DNA of 64,000 nt from Rhodalgimonas zhirmunskyi (GCA_030848925.1 JANFFA010000003.1:248001-312000); one strand, 5' to 3'; positions 33,086 through 42,641 are shown, counted from the stretch's first letter. Notes: generated by a model not told the origin, from the sequence alone. Program-made: numbers and translations.

Positions 33086-33549
33086 TCCGCCTCTCCCCAA
33101 TCGCCCCCGACGAAGCGCCGCGCCTCGCCCATCTCGACTTGGGCGAGGGGCAGGAAAACTTCTCCCTCCCCCCGGCAGTGGCGCTTGCCCAAGACGGCCC
33201 GTTTGACGGCTACGCGATCTGGAATGGTGACGAGATCGTCGGCTTCTTCCGGATCGATCGCGCCTACGCGGATCACATGGAGTTTTGCCCGGCGGGCGAC
33301 ATTGGCCTGCGCGCCTTCTCCATCGGATCGAAGTTTCAGGGCCGGGGATTCGCGACCTCCGCCTGTCGTCAGATCAAAGCCGCACTCGCGCCGCGCTACC
33401 CGAACGCCCACGCGCTCTGGCTGACCGTCAACTGCGCCAATCCCGTCGCCATCGCCGCCTATCGCTCGGGCGGTTTCGACGACACCGGCGCGCTTTACCA
33501 CGGCGGGCGCGCCGGTCCGCAACACATCCTCCGCCTCGCCCTCAGCTAA
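33082..33549 (+). CDS. GNAT-family N-acetyltransferase
   Basis: The 155-residue product begins at a GTG overlapping the pepF stop. It shows the GNAT acetyl-CoA-binding region around GSKFQGRGFATSACRQIKAAL (motif A, Q/RxxGxG/A) and the NPVAIAAYRSGGFDDTG motif B near the C-terminus. The substrate is unknown. The overlap with pepF suggests joint expression, although GNAT genes are mobile and the pairing may be incidental. Confidence 0.85.
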   Translation: MIRLSPIAPDEAPRLAHLDLGEGQENFSLPPAVALAQDGPFDGYAIWNGDEIVGFFRIDRAYADHMEFCPAGDIGLRAFSIGSKFQGRGFATSACRQIKAALAPRYPNAHALWLTVNCANPVAIAAYRSGGFDDTGALYHGGRAGPQHILRLALS

Positions 33550-33581
33550 TCGGAACAAAGCGGAACGGCCCCCGCCTCAAA

Positions 33582-34496
33582 TCACCCCGCAGGCGCGCGC
33601 TTCACCAGCCCCAGCTTCTCACGCACCTCTTGCGGCCCGATCACCCGTGCGCCCATGCCCTCGATAACTCCGCGCGCGCGCTCCACAAGCTGCGCGTTGG
33701 TCGCCAGAACCCCCTTGTCGAGCCACAAGTTGTCCTCCAGCCCGACTCGCACATTGCCCCCGGCCAAAACGGCGGCGGCGGCATAGGCCATCTGGTTGCG
33801 CCCCAGCGCAAAGGCCGAAAAGGTCCAGTCATCCGGCACGTTGTTCACCATCGCCATGAAGGTGTTCAGATCATCCGGCGCACCCCACGGCACGCCCATG
33901 CAAAGCTGCACCAGCGCCGGCGCTTCTAGCACGCCATCGGCAACCAACTGCTTGGCATACCAAAGGTGCCCGGTGTCGAACGCCTCGATCTCGGGCTTCA
34001 CGCCCAGCGCCGTCATCATCCGGCCCATCGCGGTCAACATGCCGGGCGTATTGGTCATCACGTAATCGGCCTCGGCGAAATTCATCGTGCCGCAATCCAG
34101 CGTGCAGATTTCGGGCAGGCACTGCTTGATATGCTCCACCCGTTCCGCCGCGCCGATCATGTCTGTGCCCGCCTCGTTCACCGGAAAGGGCCGCTCGGAC
34201 GGGCCGAACACGATATCTCCGCCCATCCCCGCCGTCAGGTTCAGAACCACGTCGACATCTGACTCCCGGATGCGTTCCGTCACCTCGCGATACAGCGCCA
34301 GATCACGGCTCGGCGCGCCGGTCTCGGGGTCGCGCACGTGGCAATGCACCACCGCCGCGCCCGCCCGCGCCGCTTCGATCGCGCTTTCGGCGATCTGGGC
34401 CGGGCTGCGCGGCACATGCGGGCTGCGGTCCTGCGTCGCGCCCGATCCGGTGACGGCACAGGTGATGAACACCTCGCGGTTCATGGTGAGTGGCAT
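33582..34496 (-). CDS. Beta-keto acid cleavage enzyme (BKACE, DUF849), probable dehydrocarnitine cleavage
   Basis: This 304-residue TIM-barrel enzyme is from the BKACE family. The metal-binding histidines are H51 and H53 in VVHCHVRDP, with later GTMNFAEADYVMTNTP and VGLEDNLWLDKG near the end. The family condenses a beta-keto acid with acetyl-CoA to give acetoacetyl-CoA plus a smaller product; founding members act on 3-keto-5-aminohexanoate, others on dehydrocarnitine, giving glycine betaine. The operon context (CaiD-like hydratase three bases upstream) strongly favours dehydrocarnitine. The ATG has an AAGGGAA site. Confidence 0.85.
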   Translation of the reverse strand: MPLTMNREVFITCAVTGSGATQDRSPHVPRSPAQIAESAIEAARAGAAVVHCHVRDPETGAPSRDLALYREVTERIRESDVDVVLNLTAGMGGDIVFGPSERPFPVNEAGTDMIGAAERVEHIKQCLPEICTLDCGTMNFAEADYVMTNTPGMLTAMGRMMTALGVKPEIEAFDTGHLWYAKQLVADGVLEAPALVQLCMGVPWGAPDDLNTFMAMVNNVPDDWTFSAFALGRNQMAYAAAAVLAGGNVRVGLEDNLWLDKGVLATNAQLVERARGVIEGMGARVIGPQEVREKLGLVKRAPAG

Positions 34497-34499
34497 GGT

Positions 34500-35303
34500 T
34501 TATTTCCCTTTCCAAACGGGGTCGCGCTTCTCGGCGAATGCCCGCGCGCCCTCCAACTGATCTTCCGACCGGTAAAGCGTTTCGACCGTTTCAAACTGGC
34601 TCTTGGTGATCCGGTTCATCGCATCCTGAAACTTCATATCCTCGGCCTCGCGCACGATCTCCTTGATCGCCGCATAAACCAGCGGCGGTCCAGCGGCGAG
34701 GAGGTCAGCCATCTTCCGCGCCTCGGCCATCAACTCGCCCGCCGGATAAATGTGATTGATCATCCCCCAACGCGCCGCCTCCTCCGCGTCCAGCCAACGC
34801 CCCGTCATCAGCATCTCCATCGCGATATGGTAAGGAATCCGCTTGGGCAGCTTGACCGAAGCCGCATCCGCCACCGTCCCCGAGCGGATTTCCGGCAGGG
34901 CGAAACTGGCATGATCAGCGGCCAGAATGATATCCGCCGACAGGGCCAGCTCAAGCCCACCACCACAGCAAATCCCGTTCACCGCCGCGATCACCGGCTT
35001 GTTAAGCCCGCGCAATTCCTGCAAGCCGCCAAATCCGCCCTTGCCGTAATCGCCATCTACCGCGTCGCCCCCGGCGGCCGCCTTCAGATCCCAACCGGGG
35101 CAGAAAAACTTCTCTCCCGCCGCGGTCAGGATCGCCACTCGCAGGTCCGGATCGTCGCGAAACTCGGTAAACACTTCCCCCATGATCCGGCTCGTGGCCA
35201 GGTCGATCGCATTGGCCTTGGGCCGGTCCAGCGTCACTTCCAGAACATGACCCCGCCGCTCGGTCCTGATGGGCGATGCCGGGGCACTCGAACTGTCTGT
35301 CAT
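34500..35303 (-). CDS. caiD: Carnitinyl-CoA dehydratase/crotonobetainyl-CoA hydratase (CaiD-like)
   Basis: This 267-residue crotonase-fold enzyme is closer to E. coli CaiD than to generic enoyl-CoA hydratases. The signature stretches LEVTLDRPKANAIDLATSRIMGEVF, GEKFFCPGWDLKAAAGGDA and LPEIRSGTVADAASVKLP match, and the C-terminus AFAEKRDPVWKGK is nearly identical to CaiD (AFAEKRDPVWKGR). The product should interconvert L-carnitinyl-CoA and crotonobetainyl-CoA. The start at 35303 overlaps the ligase stop (ATGA), so the genes are coupled. No CaiB-type CoA transferase is present. Confidence 0.88.
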   Translation of the reverse strand: MTDSSSAPASPIRTERRGHVLEVTLDRPKANAIDLATSRIMGEVFTEFRDDPDLRVAILTAAGEKFFCPGWDLKAAAGGDAVDGDYGKGGFGGLQELRGLNKPVIAAVNGICCGGGLELALSADIILAADHASFALPEIRSGTVADAASVKLPKRIPYHIAMEMLMTGRWLDAEEAARWGMINHIYPAGELMAEARKMADLLAAGPPLVYAAIKEIVREAEDMKFQDAMNRITKSQFETVETLYRSEDQLEGARAFAEKRDPVWKGK

Positions 35304-37348
35304 GTCGTTTCTCCGATCCGGATCAGGGCATCCGCCGCCACCGCCCCACCGGGGCCGCACATTAGCGGATTGATTTCGATTTCCAGCGGGCGCTGCGCCG
35401 CCACATAAGCCTGCACCGCCATCACCGCGTCGACAATGGCCTCCATATCAGCGCCGCGCGCCCCCCGATAGCCCGCCAGCACCGGCGCGATCTTCAGCGC
35501 GCCCAGCGCCGCCCGCACCCCGGCGCGCGACGTGGGCACCAACACCGACACGCTGTCGCCCAGCACCTCGGTCAAAACGCCCCCCGCCGCCAGCGTCAGC
35601 ACATAGCCATGCGCCGGGTCCGCCACCACGCCCACCAAAAGCTCCGCCACCGGGCCAGAGATCATCTCTTCCACAAGGAAGCTGTCGGCCGGCATCGCGC
35701 GGGCCGCCGCCGCGACCGCCTCCGCATTGCCTAGGTTCAGGGCAACCGCCCCGGCCTCGCTCTTGTGGGCAATCCCCTCGCCCTTCAGAACCACCGGAAA
35801 GCCGATCCGAGCCGCCGCCGCGACCGCCTCTTGCGGTGTCGCGGCCCGCGCCGCCACCGGCACGCGCACGCCTTCCCCGGCCAACGCCGCCTTGGCCTCG
35901 GCCTCGCTCAACACCCGCCCCCCCGTGGCAGGTGGCGCAAGCACCAGCGGCGGCGCCACCTCACGCACTTCGCCCAGATCAGCGGCGATCTCCATCGCTT
36001 CCACCGCCTCGGCCAGCCCCGCCAGCGGCACAATCCCCATCTCGTCCAACCGCTTTGACACCGCCTCGGGCAAGGTCTCTTTCAGGGTTCCGACAATCGC
36101 CATCGCCCGCCCGCTGGCCGCCTTCGCCCGCGCCACGGCGGCGATCACCGGCTCCCACGCGGTCGCGTCACAGCGATCCGCGCGCGGAAAATCAAGGATC
36201 ACGCAGCCCAGCGCCAGATCGCCCTGCATCATTGCGCCGAACGTGCCCGCCAGCGCCTCCTCATCGCCCCAGATATAGGTGTGGTAATCCAGCGGATTGG
36301 CCAGCGCCACGCGCGGGCCAAGAACCGCCCGCAACGCCGTTTGCTGCCCTGCGTCCAGCGCCGGAAGTTCCAACCGCCTGCCAAAGGCTGTGTCGGCCAC
36401 AAGGCTCGCCTCTCCCCCCGAACATGACATCGACGCGATCCGGCGCGACGCCAGCGGCCCCGCCACATGCAACAGCTTCAACGCCTCCAGCATCGCGGCC
36501 AACGACGATGCCTGCCCGATCCCCAGCCGCGCCAACAGCGCCCTTGCGCCCGCGTCACTGCCCGCCAAGGATGCCGTGTGCGACACCGTCGCCGCCCGCG
36601 CCTGCTCGGATCGCCCGATCTTCAGCGCCACAATCGGCTTGCCCAAGGCCCGCGCGTCCTCGGCCAGCGCCTCGAACCCGCGCAGATCGTCAATCCCCTC
36701 GATGTGCAGACCCAGCGCCGTCACCCGCGCGTCACGCAACAACGCCCGCGCCACCTCGGACATCCCGGTCTGCGCCTGATTGCCCACGGTCACCACATAG
36801 GCCAGCGGCAGGCCCCGGTCCTGCATCGTCAAATTGATCGCGATGTTCGAGCTTTGGGTAACAAGCGCCACCCCTCGGGCCACACGCGCCCCACCATGCT
36901 GATCCGGCCAAAGCGCCGCCCCATCAAGGTAGTTCAAAACACCATAGCAATTCGGCCCTAGCACGGTCATCGCGCCCGCCGCCTCAAGCAGCGCCGCCTG
37001 CATCGCCTGCCCGTCCCCGGTCTCGGCCTGCGCCTCGCTAAAACCCGAGGCAAAACACACCGCGCCCCCCGCCCCGCGCGCCGAAAGCACGCCGAGCGCC
37101 TCGATACTGCCCTCGCGGTTGATGCCGATGAAAGCAGCGTCGGGCGCTTCGGGCAAATCCTCGATCCGGCGCACGGCGGGCAGTCCGCCCACCACATCGC
37201 GCAGCGGATGCACCGGCCAGATCGCGCCTTCAAAGCCGATCTTGCGGCACTGCTCGATCACGTTCGCGCACCAGCTTCCCCCGCCGATCACGGCGATGGA
37301 GCGCGGCCTCAGCAGCCGATCAAGGCCGGACCGGCCCTCACCGGGCAC
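35300..37348 (-). CDS. NDP-forming acyl-CoA synthetase, fused alpha-beta subunits
   Basis: The 682-residue product starts at GTG. It has a CoA-binding Rossmann domain (LLRPRSIAVIGGGSWCANVIEQCRKIGFEGAIWPV), a succinyl-CoA ligase-like domain containing the phosphohistidine region, and a C-terminal ATP-grasp domain (GFPVVLKGEGIAHKSEAGAVALNLGNAEAVAAAA, then EEMISGPVAELLVG). This is the acetate-CoA ligase (ADP-forming) superfamily, unlike the AMP-forming CaiC used by E. coli for betaines. In this operon it is a natural candidate to activate gamma-butyrobetaine, crotonobetaine or carnitine. It is 3 bp from the dehydrogenase stop. Confidence 0.85.
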   Translation of the reverse strand: MPGEGRSGLDRLLRPRSIAVIGGGSWCANVIEQCRKIGFEGAIWPVHPLRDVVGGLPAVRRIEDLPEAPDAAFIGINREGSIEALGVLSARGAGGAVCFASGFSEAQAETGDGQAMQAALLEAAGAMTVLGPNCYGVLNYLDGAALWPDQHGGARVARGVALVTQSSNIAINLTMQDRGLPLAYVVTVGNQAQTGMSEVARALLRDARVTALGLHIEGIDDLRGFEALAEDARALGKPIVALKIGRSEQARAATVSHTASLAGSDAGARALLARLGIGQASSLAAMLEALKLLHVAGPLASRRIASMSCSGGEASLVADTAFGRRLELPALDAGQQTALRAVLGPRVALANPLDYHTYIWGDEEALAGTFGAMMQGDLALGCVILDFPRADRCDATAWEPVIAAVARAKAASGRAMAIVGTLKETLPEAVSKRLDEMGIVPLAGLAEAVEAMEIAADLGEVREVAPPLVLAPPATGGRVLSEAEAKAALAGEGVRVPVAARAATPQEAVAAAARIGFPVVLKGEGIAHKSEAGAVALNLGNAEAVAAAARAMPADSFLVEEMISGPVAELLVGVVADPAHGYVLTLAAGGVLTEVLGDSVSVLVPTSRAGVRAALGALKIAPVLAGYRGARGADMEAIVDAVMAVQAYVAAQRPLEIEINPLMCGPGGAVAADALIRIGETT

Positions 37349-37351
37349 CTT

Positions 37352-38512
37352 TCAGGCCCCCAAGGGCCGCAACAGATCGCGGCTGATGATGTGACGCTGA
37401 ATTTCCGAAGTCCCGTCCCAGATCCGCTCGACCCGCGCATCGCGCCAGAACCGCTCCACCGGGAAATCGTCCATCAAGCCCATGCCGCCGAAAATCTGCA
37501 ACGTCCTGTCCGTCACCCGCGCCAGCATCTCCGAGGCGTAGAGCTTCGCACTCGCAATCTCGCGATTGGCGGGTAACCCCTCGTCCAGCCGCCACGCCGC
37601 CGCCAGCGTCAGCCAGTCCGCCGCGTCAATCTCGGTGATCATGTCCGCGATCTGGAAACTCACGCCCTGAAACTTGCCGATCGGCTGGCCGAACTGCTTT
37701 CGCTCGGCGGCATAGTCCAGCGCCAGATCAAAACACCGCCGCGCCCGCCCGACGCAAAACGCCGCCACCGTCAGGCGCGTGGCATAAAGCCAAGTGTTCA
37801 TCACCTCGAACCCGCCATCGACCTCGCCCAAAACCTGCGCATCCGGCAGGCGGCAGTTGTCGAAATCCAGAATGCAGTTCTTGTAGCCCTTGTGACTGAC
37901 CGAGTTATAACCCTCGCGCACCTCGAACCCCGGCGTGCCGCGATCCACAAGGAATGTCGTGATCCGTTTCTTCGGCCCCTTGGGCGTCTCGTCCACGCCG
38001 GTCGCGATGAACACGATAAAGAAATCCGCGTGCTCCGCCCCCGAAATGAAATGCTTCGATCCGTTCACGATCCAGTCGCCACCCTCGCGCCGCGCCGTGC
38101 ATTTCATCCCCCGCACGTCCGACCCGGCGTCAGGCTCGGTCATCGCCAGCGCATCCATCCGCTCGCCGCGCACAGCGGGCAGCAAATACCGCTCACGCTG
38201 CTCCGCGTCACAGGCCATCAGAATGTTCTGCGGCCGCCCAAAGAAATGCGTCAGCGCCATCGACCCGCGCCCCAATTCCCGCTCGACCAGCGTGAAATCA
38301 AGATGGCTCAGCCCCGCGCCCCCCACCTCTTCGGGAAAGTTGCAGGCATAAAACCCAAGGTCGAGGCACTTGCGCTTGATCTCCTCGCCCAACTCGCGCG
38401 GCACATGGCCGGTCCGCTCGACCTCCGCCTCATGCGGATAAATCTCGTTCTCGACAAAGCTGCGCACGGTCGAGACGATCATCTCCTGCTCATCACTCAG
38501 GCCAAACTGCAT
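37352..38512 (-). CDS. Acyl-CoA dehydrogenase, candidate gamma-butyrobetainyl-CoA dehydrogenase
   Basis: This 386-residue flavoprotein has the full acyl-CoA dehydrogenase fold. FAD-binding segments are LAMTEPDAGSDVRGMKCTARREGGDWIVNGSKHFISG and the C-terminal ERIWDGTSEIQRHIISRDLL. The catalytic base is not at a position I can fix by eye. It is closer to general short/medium-chain enzymes than to E. coli CaiA. Position at the head of an operon with an acyl-CoA ligase and a CaiD-like hydratase suggests it makes crotonobetainyl-CoA. The divergent regulator starts 76 bp away. Confidence 0.85.
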   Translation of the reverse strand: MQFGLSDEQEMIVSTVRSFVENEIYPHEAEVERTGHVPRELGEEIKRKCLDLGFYACNFPEEVGGAGLSHLDFTLVERELGRGSMALTHFFGRPQNILMACDAEQRERYLLPAVRGERMDALAMTEPDAGSDVRGMKCTARREGGDWIVNGSKHFISGAEHADFFIVFIATGVDETPKGPKKRITTFLVDRGTPGFEVREGYNSVSHKGYKNCILDFDNCRLPDAQVLGEVDGGFEVMNTWLYATRLTVAAFCVGRARRCFDLALDYAAERKQFGQPIGKFQGVSFQIADMITEIDAADWLTLAAAWRLDEGLPANREIASAKLYASEMLARVTDRTLQIFGGMGLMDDFPVERFWRDARVERIWDGTSEIQRHIISRDLLRPLGA

Positions 38513-38587
38513 GACAGATCTCCGCGCTATCCTGTTTCCCTCCTACCCGGATTGACGCGCGCCATAATGCGGAATTAGACATAAATC

Positions 38588-39538
38588 ATGCCAAATTGGA
38601 TCGCCGCCCCCACCCCGCCCCAAGATGTCGCGATCCTCCTGTTCCCGCGCTTCTCCAACCATTGCCTCGCCAACGCGGTCGAACCGCTGCGCGCCGCGAA
38701 CGATCTGCTGCTGCGCGAGGCCTACCGCTGGCGCTTCGTCACACTCGAAGGCGATACCGTCACCTCCTCCAGCGGTCTGCCGGTGGTGCCCAATGGCCGC
38801 CTGCGCGATCATGCGGGCGGCGACTACCTCTTCGTGATGTCCAGCTACGGCGCGCGCACCTGCGCCACCCCCGCCACCGCCCGCGCCCTCACCTCGGCCG
38901 CGCGCCGGTTCAAGACCCTTGCCGGGATGGATACCGGCGCGTGGCTCATGGCCCACGCCGGCCTGCTCGACGGAAAATCCGCCACCATCCACTGGGATGA
39001 GCTCACCGCCTTTTCCGAGGCCTTCCCAATGGTCGACACCCTCCCCGACCGCGTCGTGTCCGACGGCACCACCCTCACCTGCGGCGGCGGCATGACCGCC
39101 TTTGATCTCGTGCTCGACCTGATCCGGCGCACCCATGGCGCGGCCCTCGGCCTCGAAGTGTCGGCCATGTTCCTGCACCAGACGGTCGAGGCCCCGCCGC
39201 ACCGCGTCTTCCGGCAACGCGTCGCGCCGCTGGTGGAAAACGCCGTCGCGCTGATGTCCGCCAACCTTGAAACGCCGCTCGCCATCGGCGCCATCGCGCT
39301 GCACCTGCGCAGCAGCCAGAAAACCCTCACCCGCGCCTTCACCAAGGATCTCGGCGCGCCCCCCGCCACCGTCTACAAACGCCTCCGGCTCGCCGCCGCG
39401 CGCCGCTATGCACAGCAATCGGGCTATTCCATCACCGAAATCGCCCTGCGCTGCGGTTATGCGAACGCCGCCGCCATGACCCGCGCCTTCACCGGCGAAT
39501 ACGGCCAACCGCCCAGCGCCTTCCGCCGCCCCGGCTGA
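38588..39538 (+). CDS. GlxA-type AraC-family regulator (CdhR-like)
   Basis: The 316-residue regulator combines an N-terminal DJ-1/PfpI-like domain (DVAILLFPRFSNHCLANAVEPLRAAN, through LAGMDTGAWLMAHAGLLDG, where the enzyme's cysteine is replaced) with a C-terminal AraC helix-turn-helix pair (about 220-316, PLAIGAIALHLRSSQKTLTRAFTKDLG and YSITEIALRCGYANAAAMTRAF). This is the GlxA family that includes CdhR, GbdR and related regulators of carnitine, choline and betaine catabolism in Pseudomonas. It diverges from the CoA operon across a 75-bp gap and very likely controls it. Confidence 0.88.
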   Translation: MPNWIAAPTPPQDVAILLFPRFSNHCLANAVEPLRAANDLLLREAYRWRFVTLEGDTVTSSSGLPVVPNGRLRDHAGGDYLFVMSSYGARTCATPATARALTSAARRFKTLAGMDTGAWLMAHAGLLDGKSATIHWDELTAFSEAFPMVDTLPDRVVSDGTTLTCGGGMTAFDLVLDLIRRTHGAALGLEVSAMFLHQTVEAPPHRVFRQRVAPLVENAVALMSANLETPLAIGAIALHLRSSQKTLTRAFTKDLGAPPATVYKRLRLAAARRYAQQSGYSITEIALRCGYANAAAMTRAFTGEYGQPPSAFRRPG

Positions 39539-39623
39539 CCCGCGCCCCTGCTTCACTTGACCAGAAATATCCCGGGGTGTGTGAGGGGCAGCGCCCCTCA
39601 CTCCGACGCCAGCCAGAAGCGCC

Positions 39624-39893
39624 TCACTTCAACTGTGAATCCTTCGATCCCCGCCGGTTGATCCCGCCGCGCGCCCCTTGGCGCCCATCGCGCTCACTGG
39701 CGCACTCGATGCACAGCTTCACGCCGGGCAGCGCCAACCGCCGCTTCTTGGGGATTTCCTCACCGCAATCCGCGCATTCCGTCAGGCTCTCGCCCACCGG
39801 TCGGCGCGCGGCCTTCATCCGTGCAAGCTCATCCTCGATCGAGGCTTCGATCTGTTCGCTGACCGCGCCATCCTTGGCCCAACCACCCGCCAT
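39624..39893 (-). CDS. DksA/TraR C4-type zinc-finger protein
   Basis: The 89-residue protein has C40, C43, C61 and C64 in CADCG...CIEC, the TraR/DksA zinc finger, preceded by a helix (SEQIEASIEDELARMKAARR) long enough for only part of the DksA coiled coil. It resembles short TraR-like proteins that bind RNA polymerase's secondary channel. The basic C-terminus (RQGARGGINRRGSKDSQLK) is unusual. GGGAG precedes the ATG. It may be its own unit. Confidence 0.85.
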   Translation of the reverse strand: MAGGWAKDGAVSEQIEASIEDELARMKAARRPVGESLTECADCGEEIPKKRRLALPGVKLCIECASERDGRQGARGGINRRGSKDSQLK

Positions 39894-39961
39894 GTCGATC
39901 TCCCGGTTTGAGACGCCGCCTATTCAGCCGCAGTCCGCGCCGCTTGTCCAGAGAAGCCGCC

Positions 39962-40309
39962 TCAGCCCTGCGCCGCCGCCAGCCCTTCCAGCCGCGCCCG
40001 ATCCGCGCGCTCGATCTGCGCCACAACCGCCGCTTCAACCGCTTTCCACCCCGGCCGCGAACGATATCCCCACGCAAATTCCGGCGTCGTCAGCAGCGCG
40101 GCGTGCCAATCGGCCAGTGAAACCCCGTGATCCAACCGGGTCAGCTTGCGCAACTGCGCCGCCCCGGTGGCCACGTTGGTGGCATAGTCCCCGTCATCTT
40201 GCGCCAGCACCAGATCGCGCCCTGCATCCACCTCGACCGGGCCATAGCCCGCCAGCCGCAGCATCACGCCCTGCAAGGGCTTCACCTCACCAAATGAAAC
40301 GAACGCCAT
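39962..40309 (-). CDS. Hypothetical protein
   Basis: I do not recognise a family for this 115-residue product. It starts with a cytoplasmic-looking segment (FVSFGEVKPLQGVMLRL), has a mixed charged middle (LAQDDGDYATNVATGAAQLRKLTRLDHGVSLADWHAALLTTPEFAWGYRSRPGWK) and a helical end (AAVVAQIERADRARLEGLAAAQ). It has no signal peptide or metal motif. The reading frame is long, uses codons like its neighbours and is compact, so it is probably real. It ends 68 bp before the DksA-type gene. Confidence 0.7.
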   Translation of the reverse strand: MAFVSFGEVKPLQGVMLRLAGYGPVEVDAGRDLVLAQDDGDYATNVATGAAQLRKLTRLDHGVSLADWHAALLTTPEFAWGYRSRPGWKAVEAAVVAQIERADRARLEGLAAAQG

Positions 40310-40321
40310 CCCGAAAGCCCC

Positions 40322-41413
40322 TTATTGCAGGATCCGCACCCCGAACAACGCCTCGCCCAATCCGGGCGCACGATCGCGGCCCTGTAGCACGAAATTCTTC
40401 ATGCTGCCGCCGTCCTTGCGGATCTGCTGGTCGATGCCGCGCAAAACCTTGATCGCCTTGCCCGACGCAAACGGCACGTTATGCCCCGCGCCTTCGCCCG
40501 CGCTCAATTCGGTCAGGTCCAGCACCGTCACATCAAGCCCCGCCACCGCCTCGGCGCTGTCGATCCGGCCCAGACGCGGCTTCATCCCCGTCAGCAACCC
40601 GGCCAGCGACAGGATGTGATCCTTGCGCGAGGTCAGGATCAGGAACGGCTCGGGCAGATCGCCAATCGCCTTGGCTTGCTGGCGGAACACGTCCGGGTCG
40701 ATATCCGGCGACATCAGGATAACCCCCTCAAGCGCATCCAGAATCCGATGATCGCCCTTGATCGCGATCTGGCGCAGGGTTTCCATCGTCAGGTAACCGC
40801 CCATCGAATGCGCCACGATCAGGATATTCTTCTGCCCGCGCGCATCCAATTCGCGCAGCAATTCCTCGAAGCCATCCCGCGCAAACAGCACGCTGTCGCG
40901 GTCATAGACATAGCCACGCGCATCCCCTGCCGACAGCCACGAAAACAGGATCGCCGGTTCGTTGATCTCGAAATCCTGCTTCACCTGCGCCAAGCGGAAC
41001 GCGCCATCTTCCAGCGTGTTGTTGTAGCCCGGAACAAAGATCACCGCGCCGCCGTCACCCGCGCGGTTGCGCCGCACGGCACTCACGAACTGCGCCACGG
41101 TGGCATAATTCTCTACCCCCACGGGGGTAAAGACCTTGGCCGGATCGGCCACGCCGCTCACCCGTTCCAGGTTACCGGGCTTATGCCCCGGCGGGATCGA
41201 CACATCCAACCGCCCGAACCGCAGATCCTCCTCGCGCCGCGCGCCGAACGCCGGCCCAAGCTGATCTTTCGAGCGTTGCGTCGCGATAAACACGGGCTGC
41301 ACGATCGCCCCTTCCGCCGAAAGCGCGGTCACCCCCGTCACCGCCGCGCGCGAACACGCGGTCAGAAGGGTCAAAACAGCCAGCAGAAGAAGGTGTGGTG
41401 GAATATAACGCAT
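40322..41413 (-). CDS. Lipoprotein alpha/beta hydrolase (DUF900 type)
   Basis: The product is 363 residues from the ATG at 41413. A lipoprotein signal ends in LLTAC with Cys20. The body is DUF900-type hydrolase: QPVFIATQRSKDQLG, GGAVIFVPGYNNTLEDGAFRLAQVKQDF, the nucleophile elbow IVAHSMGGYLTMETLRQ, and the acid in SRKDHILSLAG. The histidine is in GAGHNVPFASG. It is probably lipid-anchored in the periplasm or outer membrane. The substrate is unknown. An upstream ATG (41449) adds a segment with no signal features. Confidence 0.85.
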   Translation of the reverse strand: MRYIPPHLLLLAVLTLLTACSRAAVTGVTALSAEGAIVQPVFIATQRSKDQLGPAFGARREEDLRFGRLDVSIPPGHKPGNLERVSGVADPAKVFTPVGVENYATVAQFVSAVRRNRAGDGGAVIFVPGYNNTLEDGAFRLAQVKQDFEINEPAILFSWLSAGDARGYVYDRDSVLFARDGFEELLRELDARGQKNILIVAHSMGGYLTMETLRQIAIKGDHRILDALEGVILMSPDIDPDVFRQQAKAIGDLPEPFLILTSRKDHILSLAGLLTGMKPRLGRIDSAEAVAGLDVTVLDLTELSAGEGAGHNVPFASGKAIKVLRGIDQQIRKDGGSMKNFVLQGRDRAPGLGEALFGVRILQ

Positions 41414-41535
41414 ACCCGGACCACACCACATCGCACCGCTTCTGTCCATTTACATAATCCCCGTCTCGCCGCCCTGCGGCGCCATGTCCCCGGAATGTCG
41501 GTCTGCAAATCGGCCCGTTCAAGGGCCGGTCAAGA

Positions 41536-42278
41536 TCAGGGACAGCGCCGCTGCGCCTGGGTCAGGCTTCCCGGCCCGTCATAGGCCCCAAGGTCGCGCG
41601 TCCGCGCCACGCCCCCGTCAAACGTCAGGGCCACGACCCGGCGCCAATCGCGGTCGGCCACGATCATCTCGGGCACGACTTCAGGTCCAGTGCCACACAC
41701 ACGCACCCCACCGGCAATGAAATCCCATCCGATCCGATGATTGGTAAAGCCCGCAATATCCGCCACATGCCGCAGCGTCCCGCTCTCCATCCGCCACAGG
41801 CGCACCACCTTGGCCAGATGCGGCCGGTCGACATAGGCAATCTCGATCCGCCCGTCGCCATCGAAATCCGCCGCCCCGATCGGGGAAAGCCAACGATGAG
41901 TTTGCCCAATATGCGGCGTCGCGGCCAGCTTGGCGATGCCATTCCCCGACATCCCGTAAACGGCAAGCTGCGCGCCCACCGCCGGGTCGGTCTCGATCAC
42001 CACCACCTCGGGCGTGCCGTCCCCGGTCACATCCCACAGGCGTGGCGCGATATCCTCGAACACCCGCCCGCCCTGCGACAGGTCCACGCGAAACGCGCGC
42101 CCATCGTCCAAGGTCACAATCATGCCCGCATATTCAACGTCATCGCCCAGAATACCGTGATCATAGGCCTGCGTCGGCGCAATAAACCGCGCCGCCTCGA
42201 TGGCCTCGGCACCCACGCCCCGCGCGTCAGGGAAAACGGCGATAAGCGAAGCGATCAGCCACCCCGCCGGACCCCGCA

Positions 42279-42279
<1 letters not shown>
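41536..42279 (-). CDS. Secreted VCBS/FG-GAP-like repeat protein
   Basis: The 247-residue protein begins with a short signal peptide (LIASLIAVFPDARGVGA). It has blade-like segments typical of VCBS/integrin-alpha-like beta-propellers: LWDVTGDGTPEVVVIETD and IGAADFDGDGRIEIAYVDRP, both calcium-loop DxDGDG forms. Three other blades are degenerate. A small periplasmic or surface propeller is likely. It overlaps the ferredoxin stop by one base (TGATG), so translation is coupled to fdxB though the functional link is unclear. Confidence 0.8.
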
Positions 42280-42641
<362 letters not shown>

